From Triticum aestivum (lineage: Eukaryota > Streptophyta > Magnoliopsida > Poales > Poaceae), in the NCBI RefSeq assembly GCF_018294505.1, contig NC_057812.1, forward strand, positions 58,569,012 to 58,633,011: a DNA stretch of 64,000 nt, given 5' to 3'. Under the pieces are notes generated by a model. It was not told the origin of the DNA, did no database searches, and worked only from the letters and a program-made list of their open reading frames with translations. Every line of letters starts with the position of its first letter. Position 1 is the stretch's first letter. The position numbers were made by a program, and so were the translations under genes. Positions 1 through 9,861 of the stretch are shown piece after piece.

Positions 1-309
1 GGTTTACCGGAGTCCTGCTAGCCCAGTGCTACAGCCCGGACCCACTTGCTGATGACCGACACGTTCGAAGCTGGGTCATGGATGCCTGTCCCTGTAAGTC
101 TGTGCCACTTTGGGTTTACGACTAGTCATGTCAGCCCGGGCTCCTTATCATATGGATGCTAGCGACACTATCATATACGTGAGCCAAAAGGCGCAAACGG
201 TCCCGGGCAAAGGTAAGGCGACACCCGTGGGGATACCGTGCGTGAGGCCGCAAAGTGATATGAGGTGTTACCGGCTAGATCGATGTGACATCGAGTCGGG
301 GTCCTGACA
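1..309 (+). repeat. LTR1 of A, 3' end only
   Basis: This matches the last 309 bases of LTR2 (10156-10464) base for base as far as I compared, and ends in CCTGACA immediately before a primer-binding site. The rest of LTR1 is left of the window. It contains the U5 splice-donor-like site at 212/213. Confidence 0.93.
207..218 (+). promoter_or_regulatory. Putative 5' splice donor in U5 of A
   Basis: The sequence AAAG|GTAAGG is close to the plant donor consensus and lies about 100 bases before the LTR end. The same position reads CATG|GTAAGG in B (minus strand, near 28643-28652) and in D (58467-58476), so GTAAGG is kept in three families. It could pair with acceptor-like AGs just before ORF1 (750-751) and gag (1865-1866). 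Splicing is inferred. Confidence 0.45.
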
Positions 310-312
310 GCG

Positions 313-326
313 TTGGCATCAGAGCC
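313..326 (+). other. Primer-binding site of A copy 1
   Basis: TTGGCATCAGAGCC starts three bases after the LTR end. It resembles the complement of the initiator Met-tRNA 3' end (TGGTATCAGAGC) with T to C at one position. The same variant occurs in A copy 2 and B, while C and D keep TTGGTAT. Confidence 0.85.
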
Positions 327-751
327 GGACTGCCTGTAGGTTCTCCAAGCCAAACTGGTCGATGTTGAGTCTAGAAATTCTTTAGTTATATGTAGGGGAA
401 TTGTTTGTGGGTTGGAACGTAAGGCTCTTTTTACTCCTCTATCTTATGACATTCTGATCTGAGTCAGTCCATTCTTCCACCGGGGGTTAAGGAATTAGGA
501 TCTATTCTCTCTATCAGGATCACGTGTTACTAATCAGTAGTACCTTATAGGTATGATGGATACAAGCCTAGTTCAGTTCTTCTACCATATTATGTTGCTA
601 GGATGGTCTCAGAACTTTGATATGATGATGTTGAGTGTGTATGTAATCCTTTGTCAAATGTCTCAAAATCCTTCTTGAGCATTTACAGCTGTTATGCTGC
701 CGAAATTTTGCTAGAAATTCTAATGCCTTTGCATTATGATTGTGCTTTCAG

Positions 752-1525
752 ATGGCCACTCGCGACCTCAATCAAGTGGTTCGCCTGACTCGATGCCTAG
801 ATGTACCCGGCCATACTGCCAAGTTGGTCAGGGTAATGACTGAGGCTGGATACCGCTGGTATCCTGAGTACACGGTCGAAGAGCAATTTCGGGACTTTAA
901 TCAAAGCCAGTATCTCTGCACTGTCAGGATATTTCCATCTTATCCTGGATCCACCGAGCCCCTTCACTGCTCCTATGGACTCGGGGTTACTATTGAGATG
1001 GCTGTGCAGGACGCCGCCTACTCTATGATGACCATCATGCGAGTCAGATCTGGTCTATTTCGGGACTCTGATTTCCGGTATATGCCAGGATCACTTCCGG
1101 GAGCACAAGGGTATCTCCAGGCTATCTATGCTGACCCCACTCAGGAGGATTCACGGACTCGCACCACTGCTGAGATGCTCGAGGATAAGGACCGTGAAAA
1201 TCGGGCCTTGAGGTTAGAGCTCTTCAATACCCGTGCTGACCACTGGGCCACTTTGACTCGGTTCGCACCGGCGGTGCAAGCTGGATATTCAGATATGCGC
1301 GATCTCTATCCTGTGAGATCTGCTCTGCCAGACGTGATGGGTTGGCGTGATGTAGGAGGCATCACCCCACCTCGCGGTCCCCGCAGGCCACCGTCTGTTG
1401 GTCCAAGGCCTCATCCTAGCCCCTATGGTCCACAAGCTCCGCGAGATCGTCTGTTTCCGGATGATCATGTTGAGCTTCCAGGCTATGGAGGTGACTTCTA
1501 CGAGGACTACTACGGATCGGTCTGA
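752..1525 (+). CDS. ORF1 of A copy 1, uncharacterised 257-aa protein upstream of gag
   Basis: I do not recognise a function. The frame is open for 257 codons from an ATG that follows an acceptor-like pyrimidine-AG (TTTCAG|ATGG). A longer frame would need a TTG start. The N-terminal two thirds is a mixed-composition domain containing the stretches RLTRCLDVPGHTAKLVRVMT and AGYRWYPEYTVEEQ. An acidic/basic region near residues 135-160 may be helical. The C-terminal 60 residues are rich in Pro, Arg and Gly and end in an acidic Tyr-rich tail. The protein is identical in A copy 2 and clearly homologous, with the same length, in B. That is evidence of selection for a product distinct from gag-pol. 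It lies 342 bases before the gag ATG. It has no cysteine knuckle, RT or transmembrane signature. An accessory or regulatory role is possible but unsupported. Confidence 0.8.
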   Translation: MATRDLNQVVRLTRCLDVPGHTAKLVRVMTEAGYRWYPEYTVEEQFRDFNQSQYLCTVRIFPSYPGSTEPLHCSYGLGVTIEMAVQDAAYSMMTIMRVRSGLFRDSDFRYMPGSLPGAQGYLQAIYADPTQEDSRTRTTAEMLEDKDRENRALRLELFNTRADHWATLTRFAPAVQAGYSDMRDLYPVRSALPDVMGWRDVGGITPPRGPRRPPSVGPRPHPSPYGPQAPRDRLFPDDHVELPGYGGDFYEDYYGSV

Positions 1526-1867
1526 GTTAGTGGTAGTATCACTAGTTCGCACTAGCTGTGTCGTCTATCGTCCCGCGTGACTCGTGGGATATGACCTAGT
1601 TTGTACTCTTTCCGGAGGTGTAGAAAAATAATGTATAGGAGCTTGGGATGCCTCCGATGAGATGTAATCCTCTTTTCACCGTAATAGTACTTTGTTTGGT
1701 CTTGTACTAAACCCTGTATGGTGTGTATGACGATGGAATAAAGAAGCAGTTTCTGTATCTACCATGTCATACGGATGATCATCTTGCATTCCGAGTTATT
1801 CCTTACATTTTGTATCCTATGTCGGAATTTTATCATCCTGACTAAATCATTGTCTTGTTTACCTAGG

Positions 1868-4800
1868 ATGGTCAACACGCGCACTAACCCTGCTCCTCAA
1901 GAGCAGGCCGAAGGCAGTGAAGTCAGGGATGCAAATCTGCCTCATCCTCCTTCCCTAGCCGAGGTTATGATGGAAGCTGAGAGAAACAAGCGGGAGACCA
2001 ACCGTTTGTTGGAGCGTATTGAACAGAACACAGCACACCATCAGAGGACTAACGTGGTGTCACTCAGTGATTTTATCAAATTACATCCACCCACGTTCCA
2101 CCACTCCGTCGAGCCTCTCGACGCTGATGACTGGCTTCGCAGTATCGCTCACAAACTGCGTTCCGCGCTGGTAGCGGAGGCTGACAAGGTCACCTTTGCT
2201 GCATATCATCTTGAAGGCCCCGCCAGTCTATGGTGGGAGAATTATGGAGCTATGCGCCCAGCGGGCCATGTCACTACTTGGGCTGAATTCAGTGAGGCTT
2301 TCCGTGAACATCACATTCCGGAGGGTCTCATGGACCGTAAACGTGAGGAATTTTGCAGTTTCACCCAAGGCCGACTTTCTGTGGATGCTTACAGCAGGGA
2401 GTTTGGTAACCTCGCACGATATGCAACTGAGGAAGTGTCTACTGATGCCAAGAAGCAAGCAAGGTTCCGTAAGGGCCTTAGTCCTGAGCTTCGCCGTGAC
2501 CTCCGTCTGCATGAGTGCACATCTTTTCAGAAACTTGTCAACAAAGCCATCAGTGCTGAAACTGGTCAGACTGACTATGACGCAACACGCAAGCATGGCC
2601 GTGACATGGGTTCCTCATCCGGTGCTGGTCCTCAGAAGCGCCGCGTGTGGGTACCCAACACCGCCCTGCCACCCAGGTTCACACCGAGGCCATCTTTCCA
2701 GGCGCCTCGCCCTGTTCAACAGTCTGCACCGGCCAAGCCCTATGGGGGTCCAACCAACAATGCTCCTCCACGTACCAGTTCCGTGACTTGTTTCAAGTGT
2801 GGGGAATCTGGCCACTATATGCGTGAGTGTCCCCAGACCAACCCCAACCAGTCTGCTAAAGCTGTTGGCCGTGGCAAGCCGACAGGAAAAGTATTCCACG
2901 CCAAGCCGGTCACCGCTTCACGTGGCCATGTCAACTGTATCTCTGCCGAAGAAGCTCAAGAGGATCCCAACGTCGTTCTCGGTACGCTTCTTGTTAATTG
3001 CCACCCGGCATCTGTTCTTTTCGATACAGGAGCCTCTCATTCTTTTATATCCGAAAATTATGCTCGTTTGCATAACGTCGCATTCGGTGATATGCCAACC
3101 TCTATGGTAATTCAAACTCCGGGATCCAAATGGCAAACTTCTAGAGTAAGCCATGGAAATGAAATCCAAGTCGACAGACTTGTTTTCCTCGCGTCTTTGA
3201 TAGCCCTTAAATCTTCAGATATTAATATCATTCTGGGTATGGACTGGATGTCGGCTCATCATGCCCAAATTGATTGCTTCTCTAGGACTGTTCAACTCAC
3301 CCATCCTTCGGGGAAGATAGTCAATGTCTTGACCCGAATAGCCAAGCGACAATTATATTCTCTTAACGCTAGCCCTTTGCCAGACCTTGAGGACATTCCG
3401 GTAGTCCGTGACTTCCCGGATGTCTTCCCAGAGGAATTGCCAGGTGTTCCACCTGACAGGGATGTTGAGTTCGTAATAGACCTCATTCCAGGAACCGTTC
3501 CGATTGCTAGAAGACCCTATAAGATGGCACCACTAGAACTAGCCGAGCTTAAGAAACAACTCGATGAGTCCTTGAAAAAGGGTTTCATCCGACCTAGCTC
3601 ATCTCCGTGGGCTTGCCCCGTCCTATTCGTCAAGAAGAAGGATGGTACGGACCGGATGGTTGTAGATTACCGACCTGTCAATTTGGTCACAATCAAGAAC
3701 AAATATCCGCTTCCCAGGATCAACGACCTGTATGATCAGCTCGCTGGATCCTCAGTCTTCTCCAAGATGGATTTGAGGTTGGGCTACCATCAAATCAAAA
3801 TCAGAAACGGGGACATTCCTAAAACGGCCTTTGTTACTCGTTATGGCCAATACGAGTACACCGTCATGTCCTTCGGTTTAACCAACGCTCCAGCCACCTT
3901 TTCTCGGTTAATGAACTCAATCTTCATGGAGTATTTGGATAAATTCGTCGTGGTTTACCTCGATGATATACTCATCTACTCCAAGAACGAGGAAGAACAT
4001 GCCGAACATCTAAGGCTAGTGTTGAAGAAACTTCGAGAGCATCGCCTTTATGCCAAATTTTCTAAATGTGAATTCTGGTTGTCAGAAGTGACCTATCTGG
4101 GTCATGTAATATCTGGTAAAGGTATTGCTGTTAACCCTGAGCGAGTTCAAGCCGTCCTTAATTGGACTCCACCTGAATCGGTCAAGCAAGTTCGGAGTTT
4201 TCTGGGCTTAGCGAGCTATTGTCGTCGCTTTGTCGAGAACTTCTCCAAGGTTGCTAAACCTCTAACCGAACTCCTCAAGAAAGATAAGAAGTTCGAATGG
4301 ACTCCACAATGTGAGCACAGCTTTCAGGAACTGAAAAGACGCCTGACCTCTGCTCCCGTACTGGTACCGCCAGACTTCTCCAAGGACTTTGTTATCTACT
4401 GCGACGCCTCGCGACAAGGACTAGGTTGCATTCTCATGCAAGATCGACACGTAATTGCCTACGCTTCACGGCAATTGCACCCACATGAGGAGAATTATCC
4501 TACTCATGATCTAGAGCTTGCAGCCGTAGTCTATGCACTTAAGACCTGGCGACATTACCTCCTCGGTAATCGTTGCGAAATATTCACTGATCACCAAAGT
4601 CTGAAGTACATTTTCACCCAACCGGATCTGAATCTCAGGCAAAGACGTTGGGTTGAGTTGATCACAGACTTCGACTTAGGAATAACCTACACCCCAGGGA
4701 AAGCCAACGTCATGGCTGATGCGCTAAGTCGTAAATCTTATTGTAACAACCTGATGTTACAACAAAGTCAACCGCTTCTCCATGAGGAATTTCGGAAGCT

Positions 4801-6343
4801 TAACCTTCACATTGTTCCTCAAGGTTTTCTTTCCACCTTGGTGGCAAAACCTACCCTTACGGATCAGATTATCAAAGCACAGAAGGTAGATCCGGGAATC
4901 TCCCGCATCAAGAGAAACATTCAGAAAGGAATTGCGAATTGCTTCTCCATTAATGATCAAGGGGTCGTATACTTCGGGAATCGACTAGTGGTTCCCAAAG
5001 TGCGAAACCTGAGGCGATTGATCCTTAAGGAAGCTCATGAATCTCCTCTCACCATTCATCCCGGTAGTACTAAGATGTATCAGGACCTACGCCAGAGGTT
5101 CTGGTGGACTAGGATGAAGAGAGAAATTGCTCAGTATATTGCTAATTGCGACGTCTGTCGTCGTGTAAAAGCAGAGCACCAACGGCCTGCTGGCACCCTT
5201 CAACCCTTAGCTATTCCTGAATGGAAATGGGATAAAATTGGTATGGATTTCATTACCGGTTTTCCCAGGACCAAGAGAGGGAATAATGCTATTTTCGTCG
5301 TTGTCGATCGTCTTTCCAAAGTAGCCCATTTCTTACCTGTTCGTGAGAGTATAACCGCTAGTCAGCTGGCAGACTTATACATCTCCCGAATAGTGTCCCT
5401 CCATGGTGTTCCTTTGGAAATTAACTCGGATCGAGGAAGTCTTTTCACCTCTCGATTTTGGGAAAGCTTCCAAAATGCTATGGGAACCCGTCTCTCCTTT
5501 AGCACCGCCTTCCACCCTCAGTCGAGTGGTCAAGTGGAACGCGTCAACCAGATTCTAGAAGACATGCTTCGAGCCTCTGTTATCTCATTCGGAATGGACT
5601 GGGAGAAGTGCCTTCCATTTGCCGAATTCGCTTACAACAACAGCTATCAATCTAGCTTGGGTAAAGCCCCTTTTGAAGTTCTCTATGGACGACGGTGTCG
5701 AACACCCCTTAACTGGTCAGAGACCGGGGAAAGACAATTCTTTGGCCCGGATATGATTCAGGAAGCAGAAGAACAAGTTCGTATCGTTCGTGAAAAGTTG
5801 AAAACAGCCCAATCTCGTCAAAAGAGTCAATATGACCGAAAACATAAGGCTATGACTTTCGAGGTTGACGAGAAGGCTTATCTTCGGGTCACCCCTCTGA
5901 AGGGAACCCATCGTTTCGGTATCAAAGGCAAATTGGCTCCTCGTTACATTGGACCTTTTCGCATTCTCGCCAAACGAGGAGAAGTTGCCTACCAGTTGGA
6001 ACTACCTCCGCACCTCTCCAGAGTCCACGATGTCTTCCACGTTTCTCAACTCAGGCGTTGCTTCTCGGATCCTATCCGTGGAGTGGACCACGAAACGCTT
6101 GATCTCCAAGATAATCTTACATATCGAGAGTACCCCATTCGTATCCTCGATCAGGCCGAACGTACCACCCGACGTCATAATATCAAGTTTCTCAAAGTTC
6201 AATGGTCGCACCATTCTGAGGATGAAGCAACTTGGGAAAGGGAGGATCGTCTTCGACTTGAGTATCCCGCCTTCTTCCCGGAGGAACCCAAATCTCGGGA
6301 CGAGATTCTTTTGAGTGGGGGTGAGTTGTCACACCCTAGCTAG
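1868..6343 (+). CDS. gag-pol: Intact gag-pol polyprotein of chromovirus A copy 1 (1491 aa)
   Basis: Single open frame. I chose the ATG at 1868 (MVNTRT) because B starts at the equivalent MVNTRS and an acceptor-like CCTAG precedes it. An ATG at 1775 would add 31 non-conserved residues. Domains: Gag capsid around residue 120 (LWWENYG); CCHC knuckle at about 307-320 ([14 protein letters not shown]); protease with DTGA at about 386; reverse transcriptase about 500-720 with YLDDILIYS near 697; RNase H around 840-960 (YCDAS); integrase HHCC zinc region about 1055-1095 and a D-D35-E core near 1126, 1187 and 1223; C-terminal chromodomain about 1420-1475. All catalytic residues I looked for are present, so the copy could be autonomous. 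The last five codons and the stop lie inside the 3' LTR, so the purine tract is translated. Expected to act in cytoplasmic particles and then in the nucleus for integration. Confidence 0.96.
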   Translation: MVNTRTNPAPQEQAEGSEVRDANLPHPPSLAEVMMEAERNKRETNRLLERIEQNTAHHQRTNVVSLSDFIKLHPPTFHHSVEPLDADDWLRSIAHKLRSALVAEADKVTFAAYHLEGPASLWWENYGAMRPAGHVTTWAEFSEAFREHHIPEGLMDRKREEFCSFTQGRLSVDAYSREFGNLARYATEEVSTDAKKQARFRKGLSPELRRDLRLHECTSFQKLVNKAISAETGQTDYDATRKHGRDMGSSSGAGPQKRRVWVPNTALPPRFTPRPSFQAPRPVQQSAPAKPYGGPTNNAPPRTSSVTCFKCGESGHYMRECPQTNPNQSAKAVGRGKPTGKVFHAKPVTASRGHVNCISAEEAQEDPNVVLGTLLVNCHPASVLFDTGASHSFISENYARLHNVAFGDMPTSMVIQTPGSKWQTSRVSHGNEIQVDRLVFLASLIALKSSDINIILGMDWMSAHHAQIDCFSRTVQLTHPSGKIVNVLTRIAKRQLYSLNASPLPDLEDIPVVRDFPDVFPEELPGVPPDRDVEFVIDLIPGTVPIARRPYKMAPLELAELKKQLDESLKKGFIRPSSSPWACPVLFVKKKDGTDRMVVDYRPVNLVTIKNKYPLPRINDLYDQLAGSSVFSKMDLRLGYHQIKIRNGDIPKTAFVTRYGQYEYTVMSFGLTNAPATFSRLMNSIFMEYLDKFVVVYLDDILIYSKNEEEHAEHLRLVLKKLREHRLYAKFSKCEFWLSEVTYLGHVISGKGIAVNPERVQAVLNWTPPESVKQVRSFLGLASYCRRFVENFSKVAKPLTELLKKDKKFEWTPQCEHSFQELKRRLTSAPVLVPPDFSKDFVIYCDASRQGLGCILMQDRHVIAYASRQLHPHEENYPTHDLELAAVVYALKTWRHYLLGNRCEIFTDHQSLKYIFTQPDLNLRQRRWVELITDFDLGITYTPGKANVMADALSRKSYCNNLMLQQSQPLLHEEFRKLNLHIVPQGFLSTLVAKPTLTDQIIKAQKVDPGISRIKRNIQKGIANCFSINDQGVVYFGNRLVVPKVRNLRRLILKEAHESPLTIHPGSTKMYQDLRQRFWWTRMKREIAQYIANCDVCRRVKAEHQRPAGTLQPLAIPEWKWDKIGMDFITGFPRTKRGNNAIFVVVDRLSKVAHFLPVRESITASQLADLYISRIVSLHGVPLEINSDRGSLFTSRFWESFQNAMGTRLSFSTAFHPQSSGQVERVNQILEDMLRASVISFGMDWEKCLPFAEFAYNNSYQSSLGKAPFEVLYGRRCRTPLNWSETGERQFFGPDMIQEAEEQVRIVREKLKTAQSRQKSQYDRKHKAMTFEVDEKAYLRVTPLKGTHRFGIKGKLAPRYIGPFRILAKRGEVAYQLELPPHLSRVHDVFHVSQLRRCFSDPIRGVDHETLDLQDNLTYREYPIRILDQAERTTRRHNIKFLKVQWSHHSEDEATWEREDRLRLEYPAFFPEEPKSRDEILLSGGELSHPS
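6291..6326 (+). promoter_or_regulatory. Polypurine tract of A copy 1 with upstream palindrome
   Basis: The palindrome AATCTCG-GGA-CGAGATT (6291-6307) is followed by 19 bases (6308-6326), including GAGTGGGGGTGAGT, and then the 3' LTR. The purine tract primes plus-strand DNA. The palindrome encodes polyprotein residues here, yet it recurs at the same distance in elements with no coding sequence there (C and E). Confidence 0.8.
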
Positions 6344-8338
6344 TCATGCATCAGAGTGTGTGCATCATGTTTAAAATTCCATTTAATTTGAAATGGGGAT
6401 TTGTGAAACCCTCAGAATCATTTTTGAAAATGATCCAAATAAAAATTTCTCCAAAAGGGTCCAAGAAAATGCTCATGTTGCTCTCTGAAAATATTGGACA
6501 GAGATAAAAATCAAACCAATATTTTTAAGAGCTCATAGGTATTTATTTTGGGCATTTGGAATTAATGCATAAATATTTGCATTGGAAATATATTAGTTAT
6601 ATATATTAATATATGTCCAAAAATTATGCCACTGTTAGGGAGCTCTGGAATAATATATCTAGCTCCTGCAAAAATTGGCATAAGGTAATAAAATGATTTA
6701 ATATTTTATTTAAATCAAAACAAATGTCAGAAATTAGAAAAACAAAAATAAATAAAAGGAGGAGCTTACCTGGGCTCCTCCCTGTCCGGCCCAGCCAGCT
6801 GGCCGGCCCAGCCAGCAGGCGGCCCAGCCCACCACTGCAGCCCTCCGTCGTCTTCCTCCCCTCGCCCCGAAGCTGCTGCGTGCTCGCACGCGCACGGCCG
6901 CGCGGCCACCTCCTGCTTGCCGACGAGCTCCTGGCCGCGTGGACGACTTCCGCAGGCCGTCCCGATCCCCCTGACCCCCCTCACTCTCCCGTGCACCTCT
7001 TCCCTCTCTCCCTGCTTCGCCTCCCTCGCCCCCTCTCCCGAAGCAGAGCGCAGCCGCCGACGCCGTTCGCCGTAGCTGCAGCCACCGCCCTTCCCTCGCT
7101 CCCCCGACTAGCCCAGAGGCTCCGCCTCGACCCCCTCTTCCTCTCCACCGAGCCACGAGGCCCCGGACGCGCTGCAACGCCGCCACCATCGTCGTTTCCG
7201 TCGCCGGCCGCCGTGGATCCTCGTCGTCGATTCGAGAGCTACCGGACGTCCCCGAGCCCGCTAACCATCCCTGCAGCTCCGCGGTGAGCCGCTGACCCGA
7301 TTCCCCCTTGCCCCGTCGTCCCTAGCATCCTGTAGTTGCCGTCCCCTTGAGCTCCGAAGCTCGCCGCCGCCGTGCCTCGTCACCGCCGTGGCTGGAGCCG
7401 TTGTAGCTCGAAGCCGAGCACACCATCGTGCTCCACACCTCACCAGGAGCACGTAGCACGCACCAACGCCTCCCCTAGCGCCCTGCATCGCCTAACCCGC
7501 CGTTGGCCGAACTCCGGCCGCCGCTCACGAGCTCGCCGTCGTCGGTACCGGCCACCTCAGGCACGGCCACCACCACCGTTCGACGCGCGGGAGCAAGGGC
7601 TCTCCAACGAGCCCAAGCACGGCCTCGCCCGTGCCCTGTAGCGCGTTTCCGTATCGCGCCGCCGTCTCGGGCCTCGCCGGCGTCATGTCGCCGGTGGGTT
7701 TGACCTGTTTGACCTGGGGTTTGACCCCCCCAGGGTCACTGACGCGTGGGCCCCGTCGGCCAGGTGGTCAGATTAGTGCTAATCACTGTTAGTTAACCCC
7801 CTGACACTGACCAGTGGGCCCCAGCGCCACTAATTCCTAATTAGGATTAAATTAACCCTGTTAAACCCCCCTGTCACTGACGTGTGGACCCCACACGTCA
7901 GGTTTGACCCCAGCCAGCCGCAGTTGACCGCTGACGTCATGCTGACGTCATGCTGGCGCAATATATATATTTCTGGATTTAATTTAAATCAGGAAATTCC
8001 AGAATATTATTTAAACTTCAAAAATTCATAACTTTTATTCTGTAACTCCAAATTAGACAAATTATATATGAAAAATGATCAGAAAAATCCAATCTATCCA
8101 TCTGTACTATTTTCATGCATGATCAAACAAGTTAAATTGATGTTTTAAGCAGAACAAGGAAAAGCACTTTAAAAGGCCATGTTTGAGTTTGAAATTTGAA
8201 TCTTTGATTCAAATTTGTTCAAACCCTTCTGGTTTTAGTTGCATTAGCCCAACACACTCATATTGCCATGTTTCATGCATGCATCATATTGTTGCACATT
8301 GTTTGGTGATGGTTGTGTATCGGTGTCCTTTGCGACAG

Positions 8339-9657
8339 GTTCTGCCTCCGAGGAGTACCGTGATTACCCTAACGAAGAACCGTATCAGTGCATCGAACCA
8401 TCAGGCAAGCAACCAACCATTTGATCATATCGATACAATCCCATGTTCTCGCTCCTGCTCTCTTTTACTGCATTAAGACAACGCGTTTCAAACTGCTGTG
8501 TGCTACGGTAGTTGAACCCATTTCCTCTGCATGACCTGTCATTGCCACAGTAACTAGATGAAACCCACTAGCATGTGTAGGAGTTGATTGAGCCATATGT
8601 ATGTGTTGTTCCTACCTTGCTATGCCTGCTATGCTTAGAGTCGTGTCAGGTCTGGTTCATCTGGGTGATGGGCTAGAGTGAAATGATTATGTCGGTAATG
8701 AGAGTGGTGTGGTGAACACGATTTGGTAAAGGTATCGATGAGAGGCCATGTAGGAGTACATGGTGGGTTGTTTCATTGAAGCCGACCTTAAGCACTGAGA
8801 TCTGTATGTGTGATTTAAGAATCAGCTACTACCATGCATTGGGCCCGAAACCAATGGACCCTCTCGGCTTCTTATTCACCCTAGTTCTCCGTCCAGGAGT
8901 TGCAAGTAGTTTCTGGTGTTTGTAGCCTACTGGAGGCCGTGGACAGCGCTGACCGTAGGGGTGGGCTGTGATGCGGTAGGTACGTGGCACGGTGTACCGA
9001 ATACCCGTTAGGTATCTCGGGAACCCTGTTCACATCGTTCGGGGCCGTATGGGAAACCTCGGCCGGACTCCCTGCGGATGGAACCTGGATAGGCGATAAA
9101 CCTGGACTGGAGGCTTAGGTGATTAGGTAGGTCGTGGCCGACACCCACGTTGGGCTTCCGCTTGAAGGTTGCCGAGTACATGTCGTGTAAACGACGGTAA
9201 GTGGTGAGAGCGTGTATGAAGAAGTACACCCCTGCAGGGTTATCATGATCTATTCGAATAGCCGCGTCCGCGGTAAAGGACTACTTGGTTGCCTATACAG
9301 TTCATAGACAAGTAAATGGAAACTACTAAAAGCCTCAAGATAAGTGTGAGTGCCGAGGATGGCTCTTCCGTAGGAAGACGGAGGCGGATCCTCGGTAGTG
9401 TATTGAAGTGGTGAGTAGTGGACTCGTGTGCGCAAAACCATTTCAAGTTGAAGTATCGTAGGATAGTCTAGCCAAGAGTCAAAGCTGGCTTGCTGCAATA
9501 ACTCCACCAACCCTTCTTGATAATATGCATGTATGTAGGATCTGATGTAAGTCTTGCTGAGTACCTTTGTACTCATGTTGCTATAATTTACATTTTTACA
9601 GAAGACGCTGCAACCCCTTCTGATGGGTTCTATGTAGACGTTGACATCAACGAGTAG
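8339..9657 (+). CDS. LTR split ORF of A (LTR2): last two exons of a putative spliced mini-gene
   Basis: Exon 8339-8404 follows an acceptor (GCGACAG|GT). It reads 21 codons beginning SASEEYRDYPNEE and ends CATCAG|GCAAGC, a GC-type donor. After a 1197-base intron, a pyrimidine-rich acceptor (TTTTTACAG, AG at 9600-9601) opens exon 9602-9657. There the split codon completes to Glu and 17 residues run through PSDGFYVDVDINE to TAG. The same exon lengths (66 and 56), phases and junctions occur in LTR3, B and D, and a related layout in C. Between A and B the PSDGFYVD stretch differs at five bases, all silent third positions. I could not find the first exon or the start codon. Function is unknown: acidic, no transmembrane segment seen. 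Confidence 0.55.
8746..8763 (+). promoter_or_regulatory. Conserved stem CCATGTA-GGAG-TACATGG inside the LTR intron
   Basis: Seven-base arms and a four-base loop. It is also present in LTR3 (18847-18864), B (30295-30312, reverse) and D (56816-56833). I did not find it in C or E. Role unknown; it could act as RNA structure or as a dyad protein site. Confidence 0.45.
9231..9273 (+). promoter_or_regulatory. Palindrome cluster in LTR2: CCTGCAGG, CTATTCGAATAG, CCGCGTCCGCGG
   Basis: CCTGCAGG (9231-9238), 11 bases, the perfect 12-base palindrome CTATTCGAATAG (9250-9261), then the near-palindrome CCGCGTCCGCGG (9262-9273). The first two recur in the same order and spacing range in every element A to E. 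It lies within the split-ORF intron, about 330 bases before the terminal exon. Confidence 0.7.
9559..9574 (+). promoter_or_regulatory. GAGTAC-CTTT-GTACTC stem near the terminal-exon acceptor
   Basis: Six-base arms with a four-base loop, 27 bases before the terminal exon. The same arms occur in B, C (9-base loop), D and E (7-base loop). The position between branch region and acceptor suggests RNA-level action on splicing. That is inference. Confidence 0.55.
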
Positions 9658-9855
9658 GCTAAAGGCCCAGGTGGTGACCCTGAGCTTGTGAAGGACCACG
9701 TAGTATAGCTAGGCTTTCCAAGCCTCTTTTATTTTACTAGTTGTCTGTACTCAGACAAGTTACTTCCGCTGCTGGTTTGTATGACTGTATGACTTGAATG
9801 TTGGGTCGTGAGACCCGTACCTTTGTGTATGTTATGTATGGCTCCCTGAGCCTTA

Positions 9856-9861
9856 AATAAA
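9856..9861 (+). terminator. Poly(A) signal AATAAA in LTR2
   Basis: AATAAA in the context CTTAAATAAAGTACTTG lies about 200 bases after the split-ORF stop and about 600 before the LTR end. The same AATAAAGTACTT context occurs in B and D, so it probably marks the end of R. Confidence 0.6.

Noticed and set aside
128..309. Open frame at the LTR 3' end (MSARAPYHMDASDTIIYV...) also open in A copy 2, LTR3, B and D, stopping at the LTR edge
   Set aside because: Differences among A, B and D are mostly amino-acid changing and the DNA is nearly identical elsewhere, so conservation looks like U5 nucleotide constraint, not protein selection.
6724..7703. Long Pro/Ala/Arg-rich frames on both strands in the GC-rich LTR block (also 16880-17840, 21110-22150, 31320-32400, 54900-55780)
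   Set aside because: Frames are open on both strands because of GC content, are not conserved between LTR2 and LTR3, and match no family.
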